Assembly (NCBI GenBank): GCA_937931165.1
Contig: CALHCI010000099.1
Span: 1 to 47,394, forward strand
Source: an uncultured Granulosicoccaceae bacterium
Lineage (GTDB): Bacteria > Pseudomonadota > Gammaproteobacteria > Granulosicoccales > Granulosicoccaceae
DNA length: 47,394 nucleotides
Direction of reading: 5' to 3'
Shown: positions 25,697 through 34,655 of the stretch, piece after piece
Layout: each line of letters opens with the position of its first letter
Position numbering within the stretch: the stretch's first letter is position 1
The notes under the pieces: generated by a model
Told to the model about the DNA's origin: nothing
What the model saw: only the letters and a program-made list of their open reading frames with translations
Databases searched by the model: none
Position numbers and translations under genes: made by a program

Positions 25697-25844
25697 TTAG
25701 ATAAGTCGTTGAATTTTTTATTTCAAAGAGATGGCAAACCCGCAGGAATATGTTGTACCATTTTGAATGCGGCCAGAGAATTACAGCCCCTCGCAAGAGC
25801 GCAACACATGAAAGGAGATTAAATCAACAGCTGAGGATCAAGCC

Positions 25845-27353
25845 ATGTCCGTCTCGGAAACAATAACGGGTGCAAAAAGCACTCAGTCAACCGACTCAAG
25901 TATTCACTCCGCCAGCGAAGTCAAATCATTCATTGACCGCGAGAGCGTGAGGCGGCAGTCCAACAAGGTGCTACATGGCCATCCTTCTCCGATGTACTGG
26001 AAACAGCTTCCGGAATCGGTGGAGACATTGCTTGAGAAGCGTCTCGACTTTGCAAAACACCAGGATTTCGGTGTAAACCTCTACGTCGGTACGCCATTTT
26101 GCCTTAAAACCAAACCTGCACGATGCGGGTTTTGTTTGTTTCCCAGTGAAGACTATCGCGGCAATGCCGGTGTGGAAGACTACATTGATATTCTGCAGAA
26201 AGAGTTTGATTTCTATAAACCGTACTACGGTAATGACAAACTCTCGAGTATTTACTTTGGCGGGGGCACACCTAATCTTTACCATCCGGAACACTATGGC
26301 AGACTAATGTCGTTTGTCGATCAGCTGTATGGTGGTATACCGGACAATATAGAAATCACACTGGAAGGCATACCGCAGCTTTTTAATGAAGAAAAGCTAA
26401 CCGCTATAAAAAATGCCGGTTTCAATCGCATTAGCATGGGGGTTCAGCAGTTAAACGAACAACTGGTGAAATACAGCGGTCGAAAGCAAAACAATATGCA
26501 AGTGTTCCGCGCGCTCGAGATCAGTCAGAAACTCGATCTTGCTTCCAGCATCGATCTGATCTACGGGTGGCCTGAGCAAACCATGGAAGATATGCTCAAT
26601 GATTTGAAAGTTGCTGTAGAGGCGGGTGTCCATCACCTGACGCACTATGAATTAAACGTGGCAGGCAGGAGCGATTTTGCGTCACGTCAGAAACGTGCGT
26701 TGTTGCCGTCTATTCAGACCAACATTGAGATGTACCATCGAGCCAATGACTACCTTCGTTCACAGGGCTTCGAACAGGTTACCGTGTATGACTGGAAAAA
26801 AATCGAGTCATCAACGCAGAAAGAGCGCCTGGGTCGGTATGACTATGAGCACAATATGCATCACTTTGTCGATCATGACGAAGGAGCGGTAAACCATACG
26901 CAGCAGGTGTGCGGGATAGGTTTTGCGGCAGTTAATTTTCATGTGAATGGTGTAGCTGCCGACGATGAAAGCTGGATCTACATGAATCATACTTCACTCG
27001 AGAAATACGCGAAGAAGGTTTCAGAAGGCAGATTTCCGGTTGAGCGGGGTTTTAAATACAATCACCGGGATGTCAAACTGGCGTGGCTGTTTCAGTCTAT
27101 GCAGACAATGAAGATTAATCATCTGGATTACCGGAAGATATTTAATGAAAACCTTCTCGAGCGTTATGGTGCGGTCTGGGAAGAGCTGGACAAGCGAAAC
27201 TGGATTCGCCTCAGTGAAGCTCATGTCGAGTTTGTTGGCGAAGGTCAATACTACATGCCAATGCTTCAGGCACTGATCGCGAGCAAACGGCTGGCTGAGA
27301 TTCGAGCTGCTAAAAAGGATGATCTCGCGTCAATTGCAGTGTCCATTGAGTAG
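25845..27353 (+). CDS. HemW/coproporphyrinogen III oxidase-like radical SAM protein with CX7CX2C cluster motif
   Basis: A 502-residue radical SAM protein of the HemN/HemW-like superfamily. The cluster motif has Cys86, Cys94 and Cys97, giving CX7CX2C instead of the usual CX3CX2C. Further motifs are SSIYFGGGTPNLY (the GGE-like SAM site), FNRISMGVQQLNEQ and ASSIDLIYGWPEQT, followed by a HemN C-terminal-like region. The reaction is unknown: HemW is a heme chaperone, HemN a coproporphyrinogen oxidase, and relatives methylate or cleave heme. The ATG at 25845 has GAGGA ten bases upstream. A stronger AAAGGAG at 25811-25817 sits inside a four-codon mini-ORF (25808-25822). The alpha/beta hydrolase follows after 16 bases and is probably cotranscribed. 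Confidence 0.88.
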   Translation: MSVSETITGAKSTQSTDSSIHSASEVKSFIDRESVRRQSNKVLHGHPSPMYWKQLPESVETLLEKRLDFAKHQDFGVNLYVGTPFCLKTKPARCGFCLFPSEDYRGNAGVEDYIDILQKEFDFYKPYYGNDKLSSIYFGGGTPNLYHPEHYGRLMSFVDQLYGGIPDNIEITLEGIPQLFNEEKLTAIKNAGFNRISMGVQQLNEQLVKYSGRKQNNMQVFRALEISQKLDLASSIDLIYGWPEQTMEDMLNDLKVAVEAGVHHLTHYELNVAGRSDFASRQKRALLPSIQTNIEMYHRANDYLRSQGFEQVTVYDWKKIESSTQKERLGRYDYEHNMHHFVDHDEGAVNHTQQVCGIGFAAVNFHVNGVAADDESWIYMNHTSLEKYAKKVSEGRFPVERGFKYNHRDVKLAWLFQSMQTMKINHLDYRKIFNENLLERYGAVWEELDKRNWIRLSEAHVEFVGEGQYYMPMLQALIASKRLAEIRAAKKDDLASIAVSIE

Positions 27354-27369
27354 CGGGTTCATCTCTTAG

Positions 27370-28272
27370 TTGAACAGGCACTTTACTCTAAACAGCGCCG
27401 GAACGAGATTATGTCTTCACGAAATTGCTCCGGTGGCAGTTGTGGCAACAGACAACGCAAGGCCCGCTGACGCAAAAGGCAATATTGTGCTTAATCACGG
27501 CACATTCTCTAACTATCGGTCAGTGCGTGGCATTGCCGGTTTTTTGAGTGAACGCGGCTATCATTGCTGGATTCTTGATTGTCAGGGGCATGGTGACAGT
27601 GACGAACCATCAGTTGTTCCTGACTTTGAAGGCATGTATCTGGATGATGCAGCAGCGGCGCTTGAGTATGTGAGTGAACGGTCAATAAAGCCGGTGTGGT
27701 GGGTGGGTCACAGTGGTGGGGGCCTGGCCATATTAATGTTGTTGACCAGAAAGCCCGATTTACAAAAAAAGCTTGCAGGGTTAGTGACCGTCGCCAGTCA
27801 AACTACGGACGCGGGTCAGGGGTTATTGAAACGAATGTGCTGGCTTGGCGCGATCCTGTTGACAAAGGTTATCGGTTTTACGCCTGGCCGATTAGTCAGG
27901 ATAGGGCCGGAAAACGAGTTTGGTCAGGTAATGCTTCAGTGGTTTCGCTGGAGTTTACGAGGTAAGTGGGTTGGTGCTGATCAGTTTGATTATCTTGAGC
28001 ATCTACAAGCGATAACTATTCCAGCCCTTACCATTGCGGCGGGTGGTGATCATGTGATTGCGCCCGCCAGTGGCTGCGAAAAAATTCATCAGGCACTCGG
28101 ATCTTCTCAGAAACAATACACATTGGCATCGACTGCTAACGGGTTTCTGGAAAACTACAATCATGCCAGAGTAATCAGTTCCCGCAATGCATCAAAAGAT
28201 GTATGGCCACTGGTGTCAGACTGGATCGAAACACATAGCCAGGACGTTTTTAACAGCAAGCTTCCAGCGTAA
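27370..28272 (+). CDS. Alpha/beta hydrolase (lysophospholipase-like)
   Basis: A 300-residue alpha/beta hydrolase. It has NHGTFSNYRSVRGIAGFLSERGYHCWILDCQGHGDS (oxyanion and first turn region), the nucleophile elbow GHSGGG with Ser115, an acidic residue region (AAGGDHVI, Asp) and a likely catalytic His in the ENYNHARVIS segment. Together these give a plausible Ser-Asp-His triad. The start is a TTG at 27370 with no strong Shine-Dalgarno, but the first residues form a typical initial strand, so it is kept. It lies 16 bases after the radical SAM gene, and its function may be linked to that gene's product. The substrate, an ester, thioester or lipid, is not predictable. Confidence 0.82.
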   Translation: MNRHFTLNSAGTRLCLHEIAPVAVVATDNARPADAKGNIVLNHGTFSNYRSVRGIAGFLSERGYHCWILDCQGHGDSDEPSVVPDFEGMYLDDAAAALEYVSERSIKPVWWVGHSGGGLAILMLLTRKPDLQKKLAGLVTVASQTTDAGQGLLKRMCWLGAILLTKVIGFTPGRLVRIGPENEFGQVMLQWFRWSLRGKWVGADQFDYLEHLQAITIPALTIAAGGDHVIAPASGCEKIHQALGSSQKQYTLASTANGFLENYNHARVISSRNASKDVWPLVSDWIETHSQDVFNSKLPA

Positions 28273-28280
28273 TTGCCGGA

Positions 28281-28781
28281 TTAGCGACCATTACTGTTAG
28301 TCTCAAACATTAATTCGGGGGCGCTTGAGACCAGAATATGTATCAGTAATAGCGGCGCAAGCGAATAAGCCGACAACCGATGTAAAAGGCTAATGGTTCC
28401 ATACTGCAACGGGTCGATATAAAACGGGGCGGCAATTTGTAAGCCGAGAAAACTGATTGAAGCGCCCTGTGACCACGGTAGAAAATAGCCGCTTACCACC
28501 AGCACTATTATCATGACCATGAATGTATAGATAGCAACGCGTGCGACCATAGTTCTGGGATCGTCACTTACCGCAACTCGTGGCAATCCGCGGGATAATC
28601 GAAAGAATACGCGGATCAGCAACAAAAGCCCGATAAACGGCCCTGCAGCTACGTGGATGCGAGGCAGTATGCTTTCAGCGCCGCCCGCATGACTAACGAA
28701 CATGGCAATAAGTAACAGTCCACTGAGCCAGTGAATGATTACGCTGAACCTGGTATAACCCGCTGAAATGTCGTTTGTCAT
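28281..28781 (-). CDS. Cytochrome b561 family protein
   Basis: A 166-residue, four-TM protein of the prokaryotic cytochrome b561 group. Potential heme ligands are the histidines in VIIHWLSG, LPRIHVAAGP, ISLLHRLSAYS and LLLIHILV, one in each of the four helices as in the family. It would shuttle electrons between quinol and periplasmic or membrane partners. An ATG at 28781 follows GGGAG at a sensible distance. It ends nine bases from the convergent alpha/beta hydrolase stop. The only close minus-strand neighbour, the SH3 protein, is likely independent. Confidence 0.85.
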   Translation of the reverse strand: MTNDISAGYTRFSVIIHWLSGLLLIAMFVSHAGGAESILPRIHVAAGPFIGLLLLIRVFFRLSRGLPRVAVSDDPRTMVARVAIYTFMVMIIVLVVSGYFLPWSQGASISFLGLQIAAPFYIDPLQYGTISLLHRLSAYSLAPLLLIHILVSSAPELMFETNSNGR

Positions 28782-28876
28782 TCTTCAGGTATCTCCCTGT
28801 TATCACAGTTGGTTCCGCCATATTTGTTTGTTTTTATCTTTCCTGGTTTTTATTGTTTTTTTATTTTGACAACGCC

Positions 28877-29971
28877 TTATTTGAGCGTGCTTTGATGCAT
28901 AAAGCCCTGAATCGCTCTGTCATCGGCAGTTACAATTTCGTACCACGTACCTGACTGACCGATGATCTGCACTTCGCTTCCACTGGCAATCGACGTGAGA
29001 ATTGCCCCTGACATACCAGGCTCGGTTCTGATGTTGCTCCACTGTCTGGCAACACGCATGCGATCACTAGTGGGCTCTACTACATTGACCGTGCTGACAA
29101 TCTCGGGTACATCAGGCTGAATACTTCTTGCCGGTATTTCCATCACTGCCTTAGGGTCGGGGGTAGCTTCGTTTTTCTTTTGCGTCATTGCCAGTGACTC
29201 TTTGAAACAGGCGCTTAAAGAGTCGCAACCATCTCCTATTTCCAGATCAAGAGCCCATTCCGGTTGTTGTTGCCCTTCATAGGAATCCATACTGACAATG
29301 TCGTACGCGGTCACATCGGGTTTTGTCGAGAGCACGACGAGCACGCCGAACGCAAAGAACAGGGTTACAGCAGCAACCTTAGCGAACTTTTTTCCCGTAT
29401 AGCGAGATAGCGGATTAACACCTACATCGCGCAGATCGTCGTGGCTGAGTCGTATACCGCTGCCACCTGACTCTGCCGGCCCTGCAAACTGCGGGTCTGT
29501 CCGGTAGTCGGTGTCTTCGTCATAGTATCTGTCTTGCATGACACGTGTAAGGCGGTAGTCTGGTTGCGGTTCCCGGTGTCCATCTGCAATGTCGGGGTCG
29601 ATTTCCCAGTCATCGTAATCGCGGCTGTCTTGTACATAGACGTCGCTTTCTTCATAGAAATTGCCTTCACGAGATTCCTGGAAATCGCCTTCACGAGATT
29701 CTTGGTGCCATTCCTGTTCGTGCCAGTCGGGCGCGTATTCAGCATGATCATGGTGTTCATGTCTGTTGTAATCAGAGTCGGCATGCTGTTCGAAGGGCTC
29801 GGGAGCGCGATGCTCAGCCCTTTCGGCATAGCGATCCGAATACGGTTCATCCTGTCGGGGATGGTCATATTCGTGAGGAATGTAGCCTCTGTTGTGTTCG
29901 TCTTGGTAATTCATGTCAACCGTCTCCGCAACAGCCGGGTTGGCCGTACTTCTTTTATTTTTTCGTGCCAC
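28877..29971 (-). CDS. Membrane protein with His/Asp/Glu-rich N-terminal region and C-terminal bacterial SH3 domain
   Basis: About 364 residues. The first 170 or so are strongly charged and rich in His, Asp, Glu, Tyr and Arg, with no predicted fold. A TM helix lies at about residues 195-217 (FAKVAAVTLFFAFGVLVVLS). The C terminus is a bacterial SH3 (YgiM/SH3_3-like) domain (RVARQWSNIRTEPGMSGAILTSIASGSEVQIIGQSGTWYEIV), which probably faces the periplasm and may bind peptidoglycan. A GTG at 29971 (starting MARKNKRS) is chosen; an ATG at 29992 would add seven residues. The charged region contains a 24-base tandem duplication. The function is unknown; an envelope-linked role is inferred from the SH3 domain. 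Confidence 0.75.
   Translation of the reverse strand: MARKNKRSTANPAVAETVDMNYQDEHNRGYIPHEYDHPRQDEPYSDRYAERAEHRAPEPFEQHADSDYNRHEHHDHAEYAPDWHEQEWHQESREGDFQESREGNFYEESDVYVQDSRDYDDWEIDPDIADGHREPQPDYRLTRVMQDRYYDEDTDYRTDPQFAGPAESGGSGIRLSHDDLRDVGVNPLSRYTGKKFAKVAAVTLFFAFGVLVVLSTKPDVTAYDIVSMDSYEGQQQPEWALDLEIGDGCDSLSACFKESLAMTQKKNEATPDPKAVMEIPARSIQPDVPEIVSTVNVVEPTSDRMRVARQWSNIRTEPGMSGAILTSIASGSEVQIIGQSGTWYEIVTADDRAIQGFMHQSTLK
29657..29704 (-). repeat. 24-bp tandem duplication in the charged region of the SH3 protein
   Basis: Two adjacent 24-base units (29657-29680 and 29681-29704) differ at two positions only. They encode the repeated peptide QESREG(D/N)F in the N-terminal charged region, so this is a recent in-frame slippage event. 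Confidence 0.85.
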
Positions 29972-30159
29972 TGGCAAACCACCAATCAGCATCGATTTAT
30001 TGTTTGAAGTGTCGGGGCTCTATATCGACTCGTGTATGCGGGAGCTTTAAGTAACTGACCGTTAGGGGGCTTAGGTTTGCGCCAAACTGTGCACAAATTG
30101 GCAGCAGGTCTGTTTGAAAGTCGTAAAAAGTGTGAAATGACGCAAGTTTTGAACCATGG

Positions 30160-30191
30160 CAGCCACCGTTTTCAGCAGAAAACGGTGGCTG
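30160..30191. other. Perfect 14-bp hairpin between GST and SH3-protein genes
   Basis: The arm at 30160-30173 is the exact reverse complement of 30178-30191, with a four-base loop (AGCA). It lies about 70 bases past the end of the GST gene and about 190 bases before the SH3-protein start, both on the minus strand. There is no T-tract on either side. A second small hairpin, GGCGC-AAA-GCGCC, sits near 30223-30235. The 268-base gap (29972-30260) holds no supported gene. Confidence 0.7.
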
Positions 30192-30260
30192 TTGAGCTAA
30201 CTTGCCGGGTGCTTGCCGGGTCTGGCGCAAAGCGCCGGTGGGAAAACTACCGCAGATTGA

Positions 30261-31130
30261 CTAAGTTTCCAGTTTGTCCTGGGTGCGATGCTCGAAATCA
30301 GACGCATCATGGCGCTCGTGTAGTTGTTGCTCGGGCGGCCCGGAGGTGCGGTTAACCATCCGGCCGCGCTGAACGGCCGGTCTTGCCTGCACTTCCTCTG
30401 CCCAGCGCATCACATTGGTGTAGGTATGTGCTTCAAGAAAATCCGCCGCATTGTATACATGGCCTAACACCACAGCGCCGTACCAGGGCCATACGGCGAT
30501 ATCCGCGATGGTGTAGTCGTCTCCGACCAGGTAGCGATGATCGGCGAGGCGGCGGTCCAGCACATCAAGTTGGCGTTTGGTTTCCATGGTGAATCGGTCT
30601 ATGCAGTATTCGATCTTAACCGGTGCATAAACGTAGAAGTGACCGAAGCCTCCACCAAGGTAGGGTGCGCTGCCCATTTGCCAGAATAACCATGAAAGAC
30701 ATTCGGTCCGCTTTGCAGGGTCTTGCGGCAGAAACGCATCGAACTTCTCTGCCAGATACAGCAGAATTGCGCCGGACTCGAACACACGAGTCGGGGTCGC
30801 GGTGCTGTGATCCATCAGGGCCGGTATTTTTGAATTTGGATTGATGTCGACGAATCCGTTGCCGAACTGATCACCATCACCAATTTTTATCAAGTGAGCG
30901 TCGTACTCTGCACCGCTCTCACCAGTTGCGAGTAACTCTTCCAGCATCACCGTAACTTTTACACCATTAGGTGTGGCCAGCGAATATAACTGCAGCGGAT
31001 GCCTGCCGACTGGTAGTTTCTTGTCGTGAGTGGGGCCGGCAATTGGACGGTTGATGCTGGCCCAGTTGCCACCGCTGTCGTTCTGCCATTTCCAGACTTC
31101 CGGCACGGTGTAGTCATCACTTTCACTCAT
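30261..31130 (-). CDS. yghU: Glutathione S-transferase family protein, YghU type
   Basis: About 289 residues, closely matching the YghU group of disulfide-bond oxidoreductase GSTs. It has the long N-terminal extension (VPEVWKWQNDSGGNWASINRPIAGPTHDKKLPVGRHPLQLYSLATPNGVKV), the GSH-site region IPALMD..ATPTRVFESGAILLYLAEKF, and the C-terminal SAPYLGGGFGHFYVYAPVKIEYCIDRFTMETKRQLDVLDRRL. The E. coli member reduces disulfides such as 2-hydroxyethyl disulfide with glutathione. The ATG at 31130 is preferred over a TTG at 31139 because of the GAAGA just upstream. A monocistronic unit, divergent from a DMT transporter. Confidence 0.93.
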   Translation of the reverse strand: MSESDDYTVPEVWKWQNDSGGNWASINRPIAGPTHDKKLPVGRHPLQLYSLATPNGVKVTVMLEELLATGESGAEYDAHLIKIGDGDQFGNGFVDINPNSKIPALMDHSTATPTRVFESGAILLYLAEKFDAFLPQDPAKRTECLSWLFWQMGSAPYLGGGFGHFYVYAPVKIEYCIDRFTMETKRQLDVLDRRLADHRYLVGDDYTIADIAVWPWYGAVVLGHVYNAADFLEAHTYTNVMRWAEEVQARPAVQRGRMVNRTSGPPEQQLHERHDASDFEHRTQDKLET

Positions 31131-31237
31131 ATTCTTCAACTCTTGTAAGATACAGTCATGATATCAGATCACATGGCGATTCTCAGTGCATCACTGCGGC
31201 ACCGCTCTCTATGCATAGCACCTGCTGCACACGTCAG

Positions 31238-32119
31238 ATGACAGAAGCACTAAAAGCACATGCTGCGATGGTAGTCTTTGCCGCGGTGATATCCGGGTCT
31301 TTTACACTGGGTGATCTGGCGGCACCACATATTGATCCCGCCGTATTGACTGCGTTGCGTTTTTTGACCGCGGCAGTTGTTTTATCGGTGTTGTCGTTGC
31401 CACAACTGACCAGGCAAGCACTACAAAGTTCATGGCGGTACTTTATAGTTGGCGGGTTGATTGCCGGCTACTTCATTCTAATGTTTGAAGCGCTGCTACT
31501 GACTGACCCGGTTTCGACTAGCGCAATTTTTACGTTAACACCAATCATGAGTGCGATATTCGGTTATGTGCTAATGCGGCAGATATCCAGTGCAGTAACA
31601 GTCAGCGTATTGATGCTTGCCGGACTTGGTGCGATCTGGGTTATATTTCGTGGTGATATTGAAGCGATCATTGGATTGCGTTTCGGGGCGGGAGAACAGC
31701 TGTTTTTTATCGGCTGCGCCATGCATGCGTTGTATACGCCGGTAGGCAGGTTACTTAATCGTGGCGAGCCCGTCGTTGTGTATAGTTTTCTAAGTGTTTG
31801 TGGCGGGCTGTGTGTAACGACTGTCTATGCGTATTCCAGTCTGCTGTCCACACCATGGAGCACGCTTCCTCCAGTCGCCTGGAGTGCCGTTGTTTATCTG
31901 GGTGTGTTTGCAACAGCTGGTACCGTCTTTCTGGTGCAGTTCGCAACGTTGCGGCTGCCATCAGGTAAAGTCATGGCTTACGGTTATCTGGTGCCAGTGT
32001 TTGTCATACTGTGGGAGGGGCTGCTCGGACACGGCTGGATTGCACTGCGGGTACTGCCTGGCGTAATTGCTATTATCTTTGCGTTAGTCGTACTGATACG
32101 TGAGACACAACAGTCTTAG
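31238..32119 (+). CDS. DMT superfamily transporter (EamA type) 1
   Basis: About 293 residues with ten TM helices in two EamA repeats. The first opens at HAAMVVFAAVISGSFTLGDL, and the second half contains FIGCAMHALYTPVGRLLNRGEP and SAVVYLGVFATAGTVFLVQFATLRLPSGKVMAYGYLVPVFVI. The family exports metabolites such as amino acids, cysteine derivatives or drugs. The ATG at 31238 is taken (upstream in-frame ATG at 31211); neither has a good Shine-Dalgarno. Convergent with a second DMT transporter 42 bases away. Confidence 0.85.
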   Translation: MTEALKAHAAMVVFAAVISGSFTLGDLAAPHIDPAVLTALRFLTAAVVLSVLSLPQLTRQALQSSWRYFIVGGLIAGYFILMFEALLLTDPVSTSAIFTLTPIMSAIFGYVLMRQISSAVTVSVLMLAGLGAIWVIFRGDIEAIIGLRFGAGEQLFFIGCAMHALYTPVGRLLNRGEPVVVYSFLSVCGGLCVTTVYAYSSLLSTPWSTLPPVAWSAVVYLGVFATAGTVFLVQFATLRLPSGKVMAYGYLVPVFVILWEGLLGHGWIALRVLPGVIAIIFALVVLIRETQQS

Positions 32120-32160
32120 CTCAGCTGTATATTCAGGAGTTCGTTGAAAGCAAAGCTCAA

Positions 32161-33036
32161 TCAATTCTTAAGTACGATAGCGACACCAGCCACGCAGAGC
32201 AACATACCGGCGATAGAAATGCTGGTCATTTGTTCGTTAAACAGTAACCATGCTTCGACTGCTGCGAACGGTGGAACCAGATAAAAAAGACTGGCTACCT
32301 GACCTGCATCTCCGCGTTGAATTAGCCACATCAATAACATCACTGCGCCCAGCGATAGAATGATGACCAGCCAGCTCAGTGCAAAAATAAACTCACCTGT
32401 CCATTGAATTTGCATGGTTTCAAACTTCAGACACAGCAGTAATAGAAAAATCACATTGGCGGTGTACTGAATACAAACGCCGGGCAGCAATGCAATACCG
32501 GTACAATAACGTTTTTGGTAAATAGTGCCGATTGATATCCCTATTAAAGAGAATACGCAAAAAAGTAACCCTAACGGTGCGGAATCAGCAGCGCTTATTC
32601 CTCTGCCGTACAACACCAGAAACACACCAGTAAAGCCTGCCGCTATACCCGCTGTTTTTGCTTTAGTGACCGGCTCAGAAAGTAGCACGGCTGCCAGAAT
32701 GACAGTGATCAACGGCTGCAGGCTGACAATCAGTGCACTCATGCCAGCGTCCACCCCGCGTGAGATCGCAAAGAATACCCCGCCAAGGTAGACACCGTGA
32801 ATCAGTACACCCACCAGTGCCACGTTGAAATAGTCCCGCAGTTTTACCGGCCATGTCTGGCGCAGTAATATTGCGACTATGAACAGCAGACTTGCGGCGA
32901 TCAGCATGCGCACAAATAGAAAGGTAAACGGCTCGGCGTAGGGCAGCCCGTATTTTGCGCCGATAAAACCAGTGCTCCACAGGAAGACAAACAGTAAGGG
33001 AATCAGGTATTTTATGGAGAGCGTGTCGGACGTCAT
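32161..33036 (-). CDS. DMT superfamily transporter (EamA type) 2
   Basis: A 291-residue DMT transporter with ten TM helices. It opens with YLIPLLFVFLWSTGFIGAKYGLPYAEPFTFLFVRM (a conserved EamA motif), and has SRGVDAGMSALIVSLQPLITVILAAVLLSEP and the matching second-half segment SLGAVMLLMWLIQRGDAGQVASLFYLVPPFAAVEAWLLFNEQM. It is not closely similar to the neighbouring DMT gene, so the pair is not a recent tandem duplication. The ATG at 33036 is taken without a strong Shine-Dalgarno. The substrate is unknown. Confidence 0.88.
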   Translation of the reverse strand: MTSDTLSIKYLIPLLFVFLWSTGFIGAKYGLPYAEPFTFLFVRMLIAASLLFIVAILLRQTWPVKLRDYFNVALVGVLIHGVYLGGVFFAISRGVDAGMSALIVSLQPLITVILAAVLLSEPVTKAKTAGIAAGFTGVFLVLYGRGISAADSAPLGLLFCVFSLIGISIGTIYQKRYCTGIALLPGVCIQYTANVIFLLLLCLKFETMQIQWTGEFIFALSWLVIILSLGAVMLLMWLIQRGDAGQVASLFYLVPPFAAVEAWLLFNEQMTSISIAGMLLCVAGVAIVLKN

Positions 33037-33191
33037 TGAGTTGTTCTGGTGTCGGAGGTGCGCAGGTTTGGTGCTGGCTGATAGCGCAACAAATTACTGT
33101 ATTATCGGATCGCAAGGCACCTGTAGCCGGATTATGTCATTGTTAGTTGTATGCATTTCGACTTTTCACCGATTTTATTCGAGGTTTCAGT

Positions 33192-34652
33192 ATGACAGCA
33201 CTGGCTAACCTGCCGTTTAACCCCGAACACTGCTTTATTGACGGCACGTGGCGCACCGGCCATTGCAACAAGCGTCTGACCTTAATCAACCCGTCAACCG
33301 GCACTGCGCTGTGTCGCATCGCACGGGGAGATGAAACTGACATTGATGAGGCAGTTGCCGCGGCAGCCGGCGCTCTCAATGGTGAGTGGGGCAAATCTAC
33401 CGCGCTCGAGCGTGGTCGGATGCTGGCCGCACTTGGAGATCTTGTCAGACAACATGCCGAACAACTGGCACAAATTGAGTCATTGGATGTAGGCAAACCA
33501 CTAACCCAGTCCCGGGCAGATGCAATGGCATTGGCGCGCTATCTGGAATTCTACTCCGGTGCAGCAGACAAAATTCACGGTGAAACGCTTCCCTATCTCA
33601 GTGGATATACCGTGTACACATTAAGAGAACCGCACGGTGTTACCGGTCATATTGTGCCCTGGAACTATCCGATGCAGATTATCGGCCGGTCTGTAGGTGC
33701 GGCACTTACCATGGGTAATGCCTGCGTATTGAAGCCGGCTGAAGATGCGTGTCTGACTGCATTATTGTTTGCCGAGCTTGCGCGACAAGCGGGCCTGCCA
33801 CCGGGTGTGCTCAACGTAGTACCCGGTATTGGCAAAGAGGCGGGCGCTGCACTTGCGGCGCATTCAGGGGTAAACCATCTATCGTTTACCGGATCAGTGG
33901 CGGTAGGTGCTGCAATTCAGGCAAGCGCTGCAACGAATATTGTACCGGTGACGCTTGAACTCGGTGGCAAGTCACCTCAACTGGTGTTTGATGATGCAGA
34001 CCTTGACGCTGCACTGCCTTTTTTGTTGAACGCAGGGATACAAAACGCCGGGCAGACGTGTTCGGCATCGTCGCGTCTTTTGGTCCAACGCGGTATCTAC
34101 AATGAGCTGGTTGAAAGAATGTCTGAGAATTATAGGCAGCTGCGGGTCGGGCCGGCGGTTGATGACCTTGCCATCGGACCATTGATTTCCGCCGTGCAGA
34201 AACAAAGCGTAGAGCAGTACTTGTCTCAGGCGGCCGATCTGACTGCTCCGGTACGTGGCAGCGTGATAGACACTGCGCCTGACAATGGTTTTTACCTCGC
34301 ACCGGCACTGTTCCATGACGTGCCGGCCAACCATGTGCTGGCACAGCAGGAAATTTTCGGGCCGGTACAGGTCATCATTCCGTTTGACGATGAAGCGCAG
34401 GCGGTGTCGTTAGCCAACGGTACTGACTTTGGTTTGGTGGCCTCGGTCTGGACACGCGACGGCGCCAGGCAAATGCGACTGGCCAAAGCGTTAAAAGCCG
34501 GGCAGATCTTTATTAACAACTACGGCGCCGGTGGTGGTGTGGAACTGCCGTTCGGTGGTGTCGGGAAATCCGGTCACGGTCGTGAAAAAGGTTTTGAAGC
34601 GCTGTACGGTTTTTCTGTTTTGAAAACTGTCGCTGCCCACCATGGAGTGTAG
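33192..34652 (+). CDS. NAD(P)-dependent aldehyde dehydrogenase
   Basis: A 486-residue ALDH. The coenzyme region includes VPWNYPMQIIGRSVGAALTMGNACVLKPAEDA and SFTGSVAVGAAIQASAA. The general base Glu256 lies in the ELGGKSPQLVF stretch and the nucleophile Cys290 in GQTCSASSR. The GAGG Shine-Dalgarno just before the ATG at 33192 fixes the start; an earlier in-frame start (33147) would lie upstream of it. The P1-family peptidase starts three bases after the stop, so the two are probably one operon, joining amide hydrolysis and aldehyde oxidation. Substrates may be aminoaldehydes or short aldehydes; this is inference. Confidence 0.92.
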   Translation: MTALANLPFNPEHCFIDGTWRTGHCNKRLTLINPSTGTALCRIARGDETDIDEAVAAAAGALNGEWGKSTALERGRMLAALGDLVRQHAEQLAQIESLDVGKPLTQSRADAMALARYLEFYSGAADKIHGETLPYLSGYTVYTLREPHGVTGHIVPWNYPMQIIGRSVGAALTMGNACVLKPAEDACLTALLFAELARQAGLPPGVLNVVPGIGKEAGAALAAHSGVNHLSFTGSVAVGAAIQASAATNIVPVTLELGGKSPQLVFDDADLDAALPFLLNAGIQNAGQTCSASSRLLVQRGIYNELVERMSENYRQLRVGPAVDDLAIGPLISAVQKQSVEQYLSQAADLTAPVRGSVIDTAPDNGFYLAPALFHDVPANHVLAQQEIFGPVQVIIPFDDEAQAVSLANGTDFGLVASVWTRDGARQMRLAKALKAGQIFINNYGAGGGVELPFGGVGKSGHGREKGFEALYGFSVLKTVAAHHGV

Positions 34653-34655
34653 CCA

